Shown one piece after another: positions 44,088 through 53,286 of a stretch of DNA of 64,000 nucleotides. How positions within the stretch are numbered: the first letter of the stretch is position 1; every line of letters begins with the position of its first letter. The position numbers and the translations under genes were made by a program. Source of the DNA: Peptostreptococcaceae bacterium VA2 (lineage in GTDB: Bacteria > Bacillota > Clostridia > Peptostreptococcales > Peptostreptococcaceae). The DNA lies in NCBI GenBank assembly GCA_000686145.1, contig JMMB01000007.1, positions 1,984,001-2,048,000 on the forward strand, written 5' to 3'. The notes under the pieces were generated by a model. The model ran no database searches. It was not told where the DNA came from and worked only from the letters and a program-made list of their open reading frames with translations.

Positions 44088-44277
44088 ATCCATTCGAAAT
44101 GATCTAGTTCATGCTGAATAATCTGTGCAGTAAATCCTGTAAATACTTGTTTATGCTTTTTGAAATTTATATCTAAATATTCTACCTCTATTTTTTAATA
44201 ACTTCTACATCATCTTTTGTTACAGGTTCTGATTTTTGTTCTAAAAACAATACATCCTCTACAATGTTTCTTATCAT
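44088..44277 (-). pseudogene. Peptide deformylase remnant
   Basis: From ATG 44277 the minus strand reads MIRNIVEDVLFLEQKSEPVT and KDDVEVIKK, the deformylase N-terminus, then a stop. A second frame continues VEYLDINFKKHKQVFTGFTA and QIIQHELDHFEW, the C-terminal helix with the metal-binding HExxDH. About 70 residues between, including GxGxAAxQ and the EGCLS motif, are missing. So the gene was inactivated by internal deletion. Confidence 0.8.
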
Positions 44278-44404
44278 ACTTATTCTAACCTCTCTAATTT
44301 ATCTAAATTAATATAATTTTATATTCTTACTATATAATACATTATTTTATACTGTATATGTAAATATGCCAACGGTTTCCTAGTTATTTTTTAAATTCGA
44401 TAAA

Positions 44405-44442
44405 TATAGGCTCTGTTAGACAATTACCTAACAGAGCCTATA
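44405..44442 (-). terminator. Long hairpin after the L,D-transpeptidase remnant
   Basis: TATAGGCTCTGTTAG pairs fully with CTAACAGAGCCTATA around an 8-base loop. The minus-strand tail (TTTATC) is a poor U tract. Confidence 0.55.
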
Positions 44443-44449
44443 TATTAAA

Positions 44450-45149
44450 TTAGTTTATAATTATAGTAGTTTTATCTAATACATTATCATAAATCCAGTG
44501 AGCATTTTCTACAGCTAACATAAAAAGTGCCATTAATAGTTGGTGTACTAGGTTTGCCTATTGTACATGACCACTTATACAATAAATTCCATGAACCATC
44601 ATGATTTTTTTCAAATATATAAGTAAGCTTATTTTCTAAATCTGTTGTAATTAAATTTATAGTGGGGCTTTTAATTTGATTATCATTTACAAACTTTGTC
44701 ATATCCGTGTAAAAGTACTTAAAATCATATTCTTCAGGTGGATTTCCATCATCAGAAAGGAAATAGCTAAATATATATCCCTCTTGATTATCATACATAG
44801 CATGACTCCAGTCTCCATTTACAGATAACACTTGTACCATAGATTTTGGAGGAATTATAGTTACTGGATTTGATTCAGCAGATGGATAAGATCTTAAAGT
44901 AACATCTGTCCATGTATATTTTGTTTTGGATAAATAATCACTATATACATACCCTCTTTGTCCATTATATAATACTTCATACCAATCTTCTTCAGCTTCA
45001 ATAACTTGAACCTTAGACCCTGCCGGTATTACAGTGATTACATTTGAAGAAATAGATTTTTCTTCTCTTAGATTAGTATTAGCTAAGGTGTACTTATATG
45101 AATCTTGTTGTTGTCTTTTATATTTTTCATACTTCACCTCTAAATTCAC
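44450..45149 (-). pseudogene. SH3b-L,D-transpeptidase remnant
   Basis: Two SH3b domains are intact: ANTNLREEKSISSNVITVIP with WYEVLYNGQRGYVYSDYL, and DVTLRSYPSAESNPVTIIPP with DNQEGYIFSYFL. A YkuD catalytic domain begins (CTIGKPSTPTINGTFYV) but the frame ends seven residues later. Another frame supplies VENAHWIYDNVLDKTTIIIN, the normal C-terminus. The catalytic HxnSHGCxR region is therefore deleted. The N-terminus is also broken: ATG with AGAGGTGAAGT upstream reads MKNIKDNNKI in a different frame, and the membrane anchor is gone. Confidence 0.8.
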
Positions 45150-45304
45150 TTTTTATAATATCCTATGATACTTTTTCTTTATTTAGCACTATTATAATCA
45201 AGACTAGCCGATACAAAATTTTTATTTATTCCCATCTTATATGCTTGTAATAAATCTCCTATTAAAGCAAGTTACGAACTTAATTTTATTAAAAGTTTAC
45301 GTGT

Positions 45305-45484
45305 TCACAAAAACATTACCTTTTGATTAAAGATTTCTTCTTTAATAATATTTATTTGGTAATCACAAATATATATGTATAAACTTTCCTTATTTTTAAA
45401 GTATTGAAATATAGAACCTTTTGAGATACCTGCTTTTGATACTATATTATCTATTGTTGCATTTTTATACCCTTTGTTTTTTTT
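45305..45484 (-). pseudogene. TetR-type HTH fragment
   Basis: The minus strand reads NKGYKNATIDNIVSKAGI, SKGSIFQYFKNKESLYIYI, then stops after about 60 residues. This is the DNA-binding half of a TetR regulator. It has no start codon, and the ligand domain is missing. Its 5' end abuts the exporter remnant at about 45485. Confidence 0.75.
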
Positions 45485-45489
45485 CCTTG

Positions 45490-45914
45490 TTGAGATTTTA
45501 AATGTCTTAATTGATAGTAGTATTTCTGAAGCTTATGATAATATTAATAATAGTTTATTAAGTGACACTAGATTTTTCTTAGACCATATGGAGATTATAA
45601 AAAGCCAACGGGATATCTTAGAAAGCTTGTATAATCATGTATCACAATTAAGTTGTATACCACCACAAGCTCATACTATATCTGCTTTTATACATAAAAT
45701 AGGTCATACTGCATTTGAAGCTGAAACTGGAAATCTACTTCTTGAAGAATTGAATAGACTAATTCTAAGTATGAAAAATCAATCTCTGCCTATAAACAGA
45801 ATGGAATTTGAAAATAGAGCTATTTTGTTTTTGTGCTTAACTGAATTGAAGCAATTTTTAATTAACCGTAAATATGCCCAGATACTTAGAGACAGTAATT
45901 TTTATAATATATAA
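45490..45914 (+). pseudogene. Aromatic acid exporter C-terminal remnant
   Basis: About 140 residues match the cytoplasmic C-terminal domain of the aromatic acid exporter (ArAE_1) family: DTRFFLDHMEIIKSQRDILE, PQAHTISAFIHKIG, and the signature-like SLPINRMEFENRAILFLCL near the end. The whole N-terminal membrane half is absent and no ribosome site precedes the frame. It joins head to head with the TetR remnant, so one deletion probably fused two genes. Confidence 0.65.
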
Positions 45915-45916
45915 TT

Positions 45917-45948
45917 AAAACCTGTAGCAAATCAGCTACAGGTTTTAT
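45917..45948. terminator. Terminator between exporter remnant and POT gene
   Basis: AAAACCTGTAGC pairs fully with GCTACAGGTTTT around a 6-base loop. Confidence 0.75.
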
Positions 45949-45973
45949 AATTATAATGATCTTATTATTTATA

Positions 45974-47332
45974 TTAATCTTCTACAAGTTTGTTTAATTT
46001 CTTATCTAAGCTCCATAATACGATACCGCATACGGCTACTATTGCTCCTAATATAGCGTAAACAGGTGCAAATGAATATTTTAATGTGAACTCATATAAA
46101 TGACCAGTGGTAAACGAAGCTACAAATATTGCAATTGGCCATACACCCATCATTACTCCTAACACTTTAGGAGGTGAAAATTTACTTATAAATGAGTTTC
46201 CAAGTGGTGAGAATACCATTTCACCAAGTGACATCAAAACACCAAACATTATTATCCACATTAAGCTTACTTGACCTTCGCCTCTTACTACTTCTGCCAA
46301 TGCCATTACTGCAAATGATGCCCCAAGTAACAACATACCTAGTGCAGTTTTCTTAAACATACTTAAATCTCCTTTTGGAGATTTTGCAAGTTTACCCCAT
46401 ACCATAGCTAACACTGGCCCAAGAAGTATACAAGAAAGAGAATTTAGTGAATCAAACCAAGAAGATGGTACTGCAAAGTTTCCTATCATCCAACTTGCTT
46501 TGTTAGCATAATCAAAATCAGGTCCCCAGTGATATAGTATTGGCATAGCCATTAAGTAATAAACTACCCAGAATACTATAGAAAATAATGTAACAAGTAT
46601 AATTGCTCCAACTCTTAATTTTTCTTTCTTAGTTAAAGGTACCTTAACAGCATTTTTTTCCTTATTATCTGATATTAGGTCTCCTTCATCTATTTTAAAA
46701 GGCTTTTTACCAACATCTCCAAAAGAAGCCTTTCCACCGATTACAAACCATGCTGTATCTAAGAATAAAAGTATACCACAGATTAAAAATGAACCTCCAA
46801 ATCCTATTGTAGAGTAAGCTATGAAAGATACGAAAGTCGTTCCTATAAATGCACCTACATTAACAAATGAATATTGTACAGAGAATGCTCCATCAAGGTC
46901 TTCTTTGTTATCAAATAGTCTACCATTTATACCTGATATATTTCCTTTAAAGAATCCTGTACCTATTGCTACAAGTGTAATCATTAACCATACAAATGTA
47001 ACTGATGATTGAACTGATGCCTGCCATCCACACATATATCCAAGGCCCATAATTATTGTTCCTATAGGAACACATAATCTCGGACTTAACCATCTATCTG
47101 CAATATATCCTCCAAATATAGGCGTAAAATAAGTAAATGCTACTAAGTATGAAATCATTTTTGCACCATCAGCATCTTTCAATCCAAGCCCTCCTGATGC
47201 TACTGAAGCAACTATAAATATTCCTATTAACCATTTTGAAGAATAAAACGCCATACGTTCTAATGTGAAACATAAGGAACAAACGTAGAATCCAAAAGGA
47301 TATTTCTTTTTATTTTTTACTGCACTTTCCAT
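45974..47332 (-). CDS. POT/PTR2-family proton-coupled peptide transporter
   Basis: Predicted di/tripeptide:proton symporter, 452 residues and about 12-14 helices. The N-terminal CFTLERMAFYSSKWLIGIFI carries the family ExxER-like Glu-Arg (here LERMAFY), and GGYIADRWLSPR is the loop 2-3 motif. GTGFFKGNISGINGRLF corresponds to the PTR2 signature. GGAGGGGGAAAT precedes the ATG. Monocistronic. Confidence 0.85.
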   Translation of the reverse strand: MESAVKNKKKYPFGFYVCSLCFTLERMAFYSSKWLIGIFIVASVASGGLGLKDADGAKMISYLVAFTYFTPIFGGYIADRWLSPRLCVPIGTIIMGLGYMCGWQASVQSSVTFVWLMITLVAIGTGFFKGNISGINGRLFDNKEDLDGAFSVQYSFVNVGAFIGTTFVSFIAYSTIGFGGSFLICGILLFLDTAWFVIGGKASFGDVGKKPFKIDEGDLISDNKEKNAVKVPLTKKEKLRVGAIILVTLFSIVFWVVYYLMAMPILYHWGPDFDYANKASWMIGNFAVPSSWFDSLNSLSCILLGPVLAMVWGKLAKSPKGDLSMFKKTALGMLLLGASFAVMALAEVVRGEGQVSLMWIIMFGVLMSLGEMVFSPLGNSFISKFSPPKVLGVMMGVWPIAIFVASFTTGHLYEFTLKYSFAPVYAILGAIVAVCGIVLWSLDKKLNKLVED

Positions 47333-47869
47333 ATTTCCCCCTCCAAATTTTCAATTTTTTATATTTATCTGGTACATGTTTTTAATCAATCTCATTCTTC
47401 AACTGATAGTGAATGTGAGATTAGGTAAAGACCACACCCCACGGCCCGTACCACATTTGTAGTTAATACCCAGTTGCATTCCTCTTAAGGCATCAGTAAA
47501 GTAAGTTTTTAGTTCTTTAGTTGATCTTCAATTAATTTTTAATAGCTTTTAACATTATTGTCGGATTGCATTTTTCAATCTTTAGAGAGTTTCTATAAAT
47601 ATTGTTGTAAATTGCGTAACTTATTTTCATTTTGTTAATCATGATTGTATCTTAGATGTTGAGTTCTTTTACGAATTTGTAGATGTCATTATAGAGTTGA
47701 ATGTCAACAGCTTCCTTTTAAAATTCTGCTTTGATTTCAGAAGTAAGCTTATTTTTTTCGATTAGAAGCTCTATCCTAATAATTTTACGTCAAGTAAAAA
47801 GACAGGCTTGTTATATATTGTTATTATCTGCAGATGGTATTATATATGTATAAATATTCCTGATCGCCA
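47333..47869. other. Intergenic stretch with decayed coding sequence
   Basis: No intact gene. On the minus strand around 47780-47560 one frame reads LIEKNKLTSEIKAEF, a stop, KEAVDIQLYNDIYKFVKELN, a stop, then MINKMKISYAIYNNIYRN. Nearer the POT gene another frame reads KTYFTDALRGMQLGINYKC. These look like remnants of one or two lost genes that I cannot name. A local GC-rich patch lies at 47435-47455. Confidence 0.4.
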
Positions 47870-48006
47870 TTAATGACCTAATTTTGATAATTTTCCAACA
47901 ATACTAAGTTCAATACCCCTTGTGAAAATTCTAATAGAAAACACTTTCCAAGTCAATATAAATATATTTTTGTATAGGATATAAATCCATTTCTTAAATA
48001 ATTCAT

Positions 48007-48091
48007 AAAAAAAGATACTATCATAATAAATGATAATACCTTTTTCGTGGATTTCAATGATGGAGACGAATTTCAAGAATAATACCCACAA
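48007..48091 (-). repeat. Terminator-ended repeat element, copy 2
   Basis: Minus strand: GTGGGTATTATTC, the 27-base core (48070-48044) with one base change from copy 1 (TCCATCATTG), then hairpin GGTATTATCAT/ATGATAGTATC and T7. It lies about 65 bases after the stop of the intact iminopeptidase gene and could serve as its terminator. Confidence 0.7.
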
Positions 48092-48154
48092 TTTATTTTT
48101 ACATTTTTCTATATATATTGCTTAATATCTATCTTTATGCGAATTTATATAATT

Positions 48155-49036
48155 TTAATCATTTTCTTCTAACCATTTAGTTAAAACTTCTATATATTTA
48201 TCATTTTCTTCAACAAATGGCATATGTCTTGAATATTGAAATAGTTCCCATTTGCTATTAGGAATTCCGTCGTACATAGTTTTTGCAATATATGGTGAGC
48301 ATAAATCTCTAGCTCCACTAGTTATTAAACAAGGTTCCTTTATTTCATGCAGCCTGTCTGTGAACTCATATCCAGAAAGAGTACCTGTAGGAGAAAATTC
48401 ATTCTGTCCCCATCCTACAATATATGCTTCAGAACCTGCTTTTTTAGGTCTCCTTAAGCATTCCTCAGAATCTTCAGTTACCTTACCTGCACAGTGCATT
48501 TCCATAAACTTTGCTAACGCATCATTATATTCCTTACTAGAATAATTTCCAGTATCTACCGCATCAAGTAAAGCCTTTTGATTAGATTCGTTCATGTATG
48601 ATATTCTTCTTTTTTGCTCTTTTTCCCAAAGCTTTGCAGAAGAAAGCGTAGATGAAAGAATATATGACTTAATCCCCTTTGGTCTATACTCAATAGCATA
48701 CCAAATAGCCTGCATACCTCCCCAAGACTGACCTAATAGATGAATTTCTTCAAGTCCTAGATGTTTTCTTAGTTCAATAATCTCTTTTACCCAAGTGTCA
48801 GCATTAAATAACTCAGGATGACCTTCTATAAATGAATTTCCACAGCCAATTTGGTCATACATTATTACTTGTCTACCACTTTCGGCTATCTTGTCTAATA
48901 CCTCAAAATAGTTATGTGTAGAACCTGGTCCTCCGTGAAGTAGTACTAATGGTTTCTTTCCTTCTGTTGCTTCACCTACTATACGATAATAGGTTTTAAA
49001 CCCTTCAAAAGGCATGTATCCTTCAGTGACCTTCAT
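48155..49036 (-). CDS. pip: Prolyl iminopeptidase-like alpha/beta hydrolase
   Basis: Releases N-terminal proline from peptides (S33 family), 293 residues, cytoplasmic. HGGPGST forms the oxyanion loop (around 35); the nucleophile Ser is in LLGQSWGGMQ, the acid Asp in TSGARDLCSP and the His in YSRHMPFVEE. The start is ATG 49036 with GGAGGGGATAAAC; an upstream in-frame start at 49180 is rejected. A nearly identical but dead copy lies at 57204-58069. The shared upstream region holds an inverted repeat GGAAC-TAATTATT-GTTCC. Confidence 0.88.
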   Translation of the reverse strand: MKVTEGYMPFEGFKTYYRIVGEATEGKKPLVLLHGGPGSTHNYFEVLDKIAESGRQVIMYDQIGCGNSFIEGHPELFNADTWVKEIIELRKHLGLEEIHLLGQSWGGMQAIWYAIEYRPKGIKSYILSSTLSSAKLWEKEQKRRISYMNESNQKALLDAVDTGNYSSKEYNDALAKFMEMHCAGKVTEDSEECLRRPKKAGSEAYIVGWGQNEFSPTGTLSGYEFTDRLHEIKEPCLITSGARDLCSPYIAKTMYDGIPNSKWELFQYSRHMPFVEENDKYIEVLTKWLEEND

Positions 49037-49240
49037 GTTTATCCCCTCCAATTTCTCATTAGGAACAATAATTAGTTCCTCAATAAGACTGTTTAAAACT
49101 TCTAATCCATATTCAATATTTATTTTAATCTTTATACTTGCTTTCATAAATAGTGTAACATAAAAGTAAAAAATCTCCACACCAAACCAACCATCATAAT
49201 ATTGATCCTCTAAAATTCCATGGTTTAAGGCACACTCATG

Positions 49241-49558
49241 TTATGGAAGATTGTCAGTAATTGAAAGCTGCCAATCAAAGAAAGTTGAATAATCGTTAGA
49301 AATTTTCTTGTTATCTTTAGCTTTTGACTGAACATATGTACATTTTCCTTGAATAGTTACGATAAGGTTATCTTTTTCTAACATTGAATAAGATTTAAAA
49401 ACTGTAACTAAACTTACTTTTAATATTTTTGAAAGGTTTTTAATAGAGAGTAATCTAGAACCTTTTTCCAATAAGCCAGAGGCTATGCGATCAGCAATAT
49501 ATTGATAAATCTGTCTTGATAAAGAGATATTAGAGCTTCTATTTAAATTTATATGCAT
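49241..49558 (-). pseudogene. GntR/MocR-type regulator fragment
   Basis: The HTH half of a GntR regulator: ISLSRQIYQYIADRIASGLL, LSIKNLSKILKVSLVTVFKS, YSMLEKDNLIVTIQGKCTYV. It ends FFDWQLSITDNLP after 105 residues. This ending resembles the linker of MocR/PdxR proteins (HTH plus aminotransferase domain), and no aminotransferase part follows. So it is probably a truncated regulator; a functional short GntR protein cannot be excluded. Confidence 0.55.
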
Positions 49559-49692
49559 AATTATTTCTCCTTATAGACAACGAAAAACGTGTTCAAATCA
49601 GCGGAACAGCTGCATTATACTCTATTTCTGATATTCAAATTAATATATAAATCACTATAACACCTTATCTTATATATTAAAATATATCAAAA

Positions 49693-49723
49693 GGTATTAT
49701 CACAATCTTGTGATAATACCCAC
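49693..49723 (-). repeat. Partial copy of the terminator-ended repeat
   Basis: Minus strand GTGGGTATTATC runs straight into a perfect hairpin GGTATTATCACAA / TTGTGATAATACC. It shares the GTGGGTATTAT start of copies 1 and 2 but lacks the 27-base core. Confidence 0.45.
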
Positions 49724-49725
49724 GA

Positions 49726-49866
49726 TTATATTTCATCTTCCCCAATTCCTAACTCTTTAATCACCATTTTTACTTGCCAAGAACCAATATCCCATAATGC
49801 AGTCTTATAATTTCGCCACTGAGAATAATGGACTTCTTTATAAAATTGTCTTAGGATCTTCGGTAT
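49726..49866 (-). pseudogene. C-terminal coding fragment, unrecognised
   Basis: An open frame of about 46 codons with no start: IPKILRQFYKEVHYSQWRN, then YKTALWDIGSWQVKMVIKEL and GIGEDEI. Trp-rich and apparently once coding. I cannot assign a family. Confidence 0.35.
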
Positions 49867-49886
49867 CTATGATTACATTATTTTAT

Positions 49887-50483
49887 TCATCCATAGTCTA
49901 TTGAATCTTTTATTTTACTGATTCTATTTTTCACTTTATTTTGTATAAGTTTTAGTTCTTCTATTTTTTATTCGATTGCATCTTCTTGAATTTCAAATAA
50001 ATTAAGAGTATTGTTTATGCTTCTATTATCTAAGTGAACTTTTATTGTTCTTAGAGGTATTCCAATATTTTTTAAGTAGATTATAGTATTTAATTTTTCA
50101 AATTGATTTGTTGTGTAGTATCTATAATTATTCTTTACATCTATATAACTTGATTTAAATAAATCTATTACATCATAATATCTTAATATTTTTTAGTTAA
50201 TTATATCATTTAAATTAATAATATTAGCTTCTTATATATATTCTTCAATTATAGTTCTAGTCATATTAAAATAACTTATGCATTTATCAATTATTATAGC
50301 ATCACTACTAATTACTCTATCTGATTTCTCTAAAATAACATCTGGATTATTTACTAGCTCTACATCAATATCTACTATTTATTATTCTACAGATTGCTTA
50401 TTAAAATTAATGTTAGGTACATTTTTATTTAATTAATTACTTAATGCATTTTTAACTATATCTTTATTTATAACATCAATTTG
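49887..50483 (-). pseudogene. MerR-type regulator interrupted only by TAA codons
   Basis: One frame from 50483 to 49887 stays open apart from six TAA codons. The second half is a MerR protein: KILRYYDVIDLFKSSYIDV, NNYRYYTTNQFEKLNTIIYL, IGIPLRTIKVHLDNR, then the dimer coiled coil KIEELKLIQNKVKNRISKIK. The first half (DVINKDIVKNALSN ... VISSDAIIIDKCISYFNMT) is not a normal MerR N-terminus and may be another gene joined on. No TAG or TGA occurs before the final TGA. Confidence 0.65.
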
Positions 50484-50597
50484 CTAATTATTTATTCTCA
50501 AAAGTTTCAAACATATTTTTTAGTGATTAAGTCACAGAATAAAGTTTGTATTAATTATATAATTAAAAAAATATTAAATTTAGATGGAGGTAAATAT

Positions 50598-50804
50598 ATG
50601 GCTAAAATAAAAAGAAAAGCTATTGTTGATACTGACCTTTGTGTCGCTTGTGGTTCATGTGTTAAAGTATGTCCACTTCAAATTATAAATATAGAACAAG
50701 GTGTGTTTGCAAAAATAGATACTGATAAATGCGTTGGATGCGGTAAATGTGCTAAAACTTGTCCTGCATCAGTTATAGATATTAAAACTATGGAGGTTGT
50801 CTAA
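50598..50804 (+). CDS. 2x[4Fe-4S] ferredoxin
   Basis: A 68-residue electron carrier with two clusters: CVACGSCVKVCP and CVGCGKCAKTCP, each CxxCxxCxxxCP. The start is ATG 50598 with GGAGGTAAATAT; the 39 upstream in-frame codons are rejected. It lies 3 bases before a 4Fe-4S membrane protein gene, which is probably its redox partner. Confidence 0.92.
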   Translation: MAKIKRKAIVDTDLCVACGSCVKVCPLQIINIEQGVFAKIDTDKCVGCGKCAKTCPASVIDIKTMEVV

Positions 50805-50807
50805 TAT

Positions 50808-51445
50808 ATGAAAAAAATAAAAAGAAGCTTACGGATTATATGTGGATTTTGAGTGTAACTTATTTAACATTAGGACTATTTAATATATTATTTGCATGGT
50901 TAGGACTTTTATGTTTCTCTATTCCACTAATAATTTCATTAGTTGGCGGAGGAAAAAAATACTGTAATATCTACTGTGGTAGAGGACAAATGTTAGAACT
51001 AATGGGTACTAAACTTAAACTTTCTAGAAATAAGGATATTCCTTCTTTCTTAAAAAGCAAGTGGTTTAGATACGGATTCTTAATATTCTTTTTAACTATG
51101 TTTGTATCTATGTTGAATACTACTTATTTAGTATTTAACAATGTAAAAGATTTAAAAGAATTTATTACTTTAATTTGGACATTTAAAGTACCTTGGAATT
51201 GGGCTAATACAAGTATGGTATCTCCATGGATTACACAATTTGCATTTGGATTCTATAGTATGATGCTTACTTCTTCAATTCTTGGTATTGTGTCTATGAT
51301 ATTATATAAGCCAAAATCTTGGTGTGTTTATTGTCCAATGGGAACTATGACTCAACTTATTTCAAAGGCAAAATATAAGCCAATTGAAGGTTTCGGTTGT
51401 GAATCAGGTTGTTCTTCTTGTTCTAGTGGATGTGCTAGTGAATAA
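50808..51445 (+). pseudogene. NapH-like 4Fe-4S membrane protein, frameshifted near the start
   Basis: Membrane polyferredoxin with four helices. It has cysteine motifs KYCNIYCGRGQMLEL and WCVYCPMGTMTQL and a Cys-rich tail (GCESGCSSCSSGCASE). The natural start is ATG 50808 (GGAGG 9-14 bases upstream), but this frame stops after 14 codons. The main frame runs from ATG 50840, which has no ribosome site. One more A in the A7 tract at 50811-50817 would join them into MKKNKKKLTDYMWILSVTYL. So it is a phase-variable gene, a fresh mutation or a base-calling error. Confidence 0.8.
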
Positions 51446-51454
51446 ATCATTTTT

Positions 51455-51658
51455 AAAAATAGACCCCTTTTATTAGAGGCCACTGAAAAACCCTCTCTAA
51501 GAAATTTTTGAAATTTAATAAAAACAAAACAAGTCCGTAGAATTGAATCTACGGACTTTTATTTGTGTAATTATACATTTTTGAACTGTAATATTTACCT
51601 TGAAAATGGAAAGAAGCCACTTTTTCAGTGGCCTCCTTTTATTAAGGTGTCTATTTTT
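51455..51658. mobile_element. MITE-like element with terminal inverted repeats
   Basis: Ends 51455-51490 and 51621-51658 are inverted copies: outer AAAAATAGAC, an imperfect middle, then a perfect 14-base AGGCCACTGAAAAA. The 204-base interior codes for nothing and contains the hairpin at 51531-51558. It looks like a solo pair of insertion-sequence ends or a MITE. No clear target duplication is visible in the AT-rich flanks. The remaining intergenic sequence to 51860 shows only the ribosome site of the next gene. Confidence 0.55.
51531..51562 (+). terminator. Terminator inside the MITE-like element
   Basis: AAGTCCGTAGA pairs fully with TCTACGGACTT around a 6-base loop, followed by TTATTTG. It would end transcripts from the ferredoxin pair. 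Confidence 0.7.
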
Positions 51659-51860
51659 TTAATTAAATTGATACTAATGCTCTTATTTTTTAGTATCTTT
51701 CTTTATATTTAAAGAAGTCAAATTTAGTAGCTTAAAAGATTTATATATTGGATTATTTATCTTGTATTTCCATATATCTATACTTTAAATTTTAGCTCGC
51801 TTGTATTATATTTATATGCTATATAACTATATTTGACTAACTATTTAGGAGGTTCTTAAT

Positions 51861-52742
51861 ATGAGAATTCACGAAAATTCAAGTGCAGTTGTAATCGAAA
51901 ATGCTAAAGATTTTGATATACATCATATCTTTTCCAGTGGGCAAAGTGTTAGATGGAAAAAGCAAAAGGACAACTCCTACACTTGTGTAGTGAAAGACAA
52001 GATTATAAATGTTTCTCAAATAGATGATACCCTTTATTTAAAAAATACTAATTTAGGTGATGTTAAAAACTTTTGGGTCCATTATTTTGGACTTGATATT
52101 AATTATTCGATAATAAAAAAAGAGATTTTGAACATATCTCCTAACTTATCTCATATTATAGATTTTGGATCTGGCCTTAGAATTCTTAATCAAGATGAAT
52201 GGGAGACTCTAATTAATCTTATACTATCTGCCAATAACTCTATGCAAATGCTTGAGAAGGTAGTTGATAATCTATGTTCTCGTTATGGAGATTATATAGG
52301 CGAATACGAAGGAGAAAAATACTACTCATTCCCTACTCCTGACAAGTTATCGTCCCTTTCATTGGATGAACTTAGAGAGTGTAAGGTTGGATTTAGAGAT
52401 AAATATATAAAGTCTACATCAAGAGTTATTTGTAACAATGATATCGATTTATATAATCTAAATAAACTAGATACCAAATCATGTCTAGATAATTTAAGAG
52501 AACTAAGTGGTGTTGGCGAGAAGGTCGCAGATTGTGTTGCCATGTTATCAATGAAAAAGTACGATGTATTTGCCGTTGATGTATGGATAAAAAGAATAAT
52601 GGAAGATATATACTTTAACAACGAAAGTAATTCGGTAAAGAAAATCAGATTATTTGCGGTAGATAAATTCGGCGATTTATCAAGTTTTGTTCAGCAGTAT
52701 TTATTTTTCTTTGCAAGACAAAATAAAGTAGGAAAATCATAA
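51861..52742 (+). CDS. 8-oxoguanine DNA glycosylase, OGG1-like
   Basis: Bifunctional glycosylase/lyase removing 8-oxoguanine opposite C, 293 residues. An N-terminal OGG domain (DFDIHHIFSSGQSVRWKK, with the family GQxFRW pattern) precedes the helix-hairpin-helix GPD domain. The catalytic Lys is in LSGVGEKVADCVAML and the Asp in FAVDVWIKRIM. GFRDKYI matches the conserved FGYRAxYI stretch. AGGAGG precedes the ATG. It stands next to a dead endonuclease IV gene, another base-excision repair enzyme. Confidence 0.9.
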   Translation: MRIHENSSAVVIENAKDFDIHHIFSSGQSVRWKKQKDNSYTCVVKDKIINVSQIDDTLYLKNTNLGDVKNFWVHYFGLDINYSIIKKEILNISPNLSHIIDFGSGLRILNQDEWETLINLILSANNSMQMLEKVVDNLCSRYGDYIGEYEGEKYYSFPTPDKLSSLSLDELRECKVGFRDKYIKSTSRVICNNDIDLYNLNKLDTKSCLDNLRELSGVGEKVADCVAMLSMKKYDVFAVDVWIKRIMEDIYFNNESNSVKKIRLFAVDKFGDLSSFVQQYLFFFARQNKVGKS

Positions 52743-52837
52743 TTTAAATATAAAATAGTTATATTTAGTGAAATCTCATAGAGTCTAAGCTTCTCTTCAT
52801 TCTAAATATAGCTATTATCATTTCATAATATATTTTA

Positions 52838-53113
52838 CTAGTTATAACTTAACATATCTCTTATCATTTTTATTTCTTCTTTATGTCCTTCATCATCTAG
52901 CGTAATCTCTATATAAAAAGGAAGATTTTTAATATCATAACCTGATGAAAATACATGACAAAGGTCCATACATACTCCTAGCTTGTGGTTATGTTCACCC
53001 ATATCTATTACTTTTCTTAAATCTTCAAATCCATCTACATTCTTTTGATCATGTGCTCTAAAGTTTGATCCTCTTGAGTTTCTACTAAAAAATTGAAATG
53101 TGTTACCATTCAT
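52838..53113 (-). pseudogene. Endonuclease IV remnant
   Basis: A 91-residue frame strings together pieces of the 280-residue family: NGNTFQFFSRNSRGSN (N-terminal), NVDGFEDLRKVIDMG, LGVCMDLCHVFSSGYDI (metal-site DxxH region) and FYIEITLDDEGHKEEIKMI (C-terminal). The pieces are in order but most of the barrel is missing, so several internal deletions have removed the active site. The first 20 or so residues are also absent. Confidence 0.8.
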
Positions 53114-53286
53114 CTTAATTACACCTTTTGTATCGTTTGTGTATTCTTTGGCTGTATATATATGGTCCTATTACTAGCATATTTTGAATTCTATTATTTA
53201 AATATTTCTATACTTTATCTTGTTATTATGTTCTATTATTTATTTAACACTTATGTAAAACTCCATGACATCAAACTTTAAATACT

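Noticed and set aside
47870-48091. Minus-strand open frame of 73 codons
   Set aside because: It lies across repeat copy 2, has no ribosome site and no recognisable protein pattern.
48155-49180. Longer N-terminus for the iminopeptidase from 49180
   Set aside because: GGAGGGGATAAAC sits at ATG 49036 and the extra residues are not part of the S33 fold; the duplicate copy has stops in the same stretch.
51861-52742. AlkA/DNA-3-methyladenine glycosylase as identity of the repair gene
   Set aside because: The OGG-type N-terminal domain and the catalytic Lys in GEKVADC fit OGG1; AlkA lacks this Lys.
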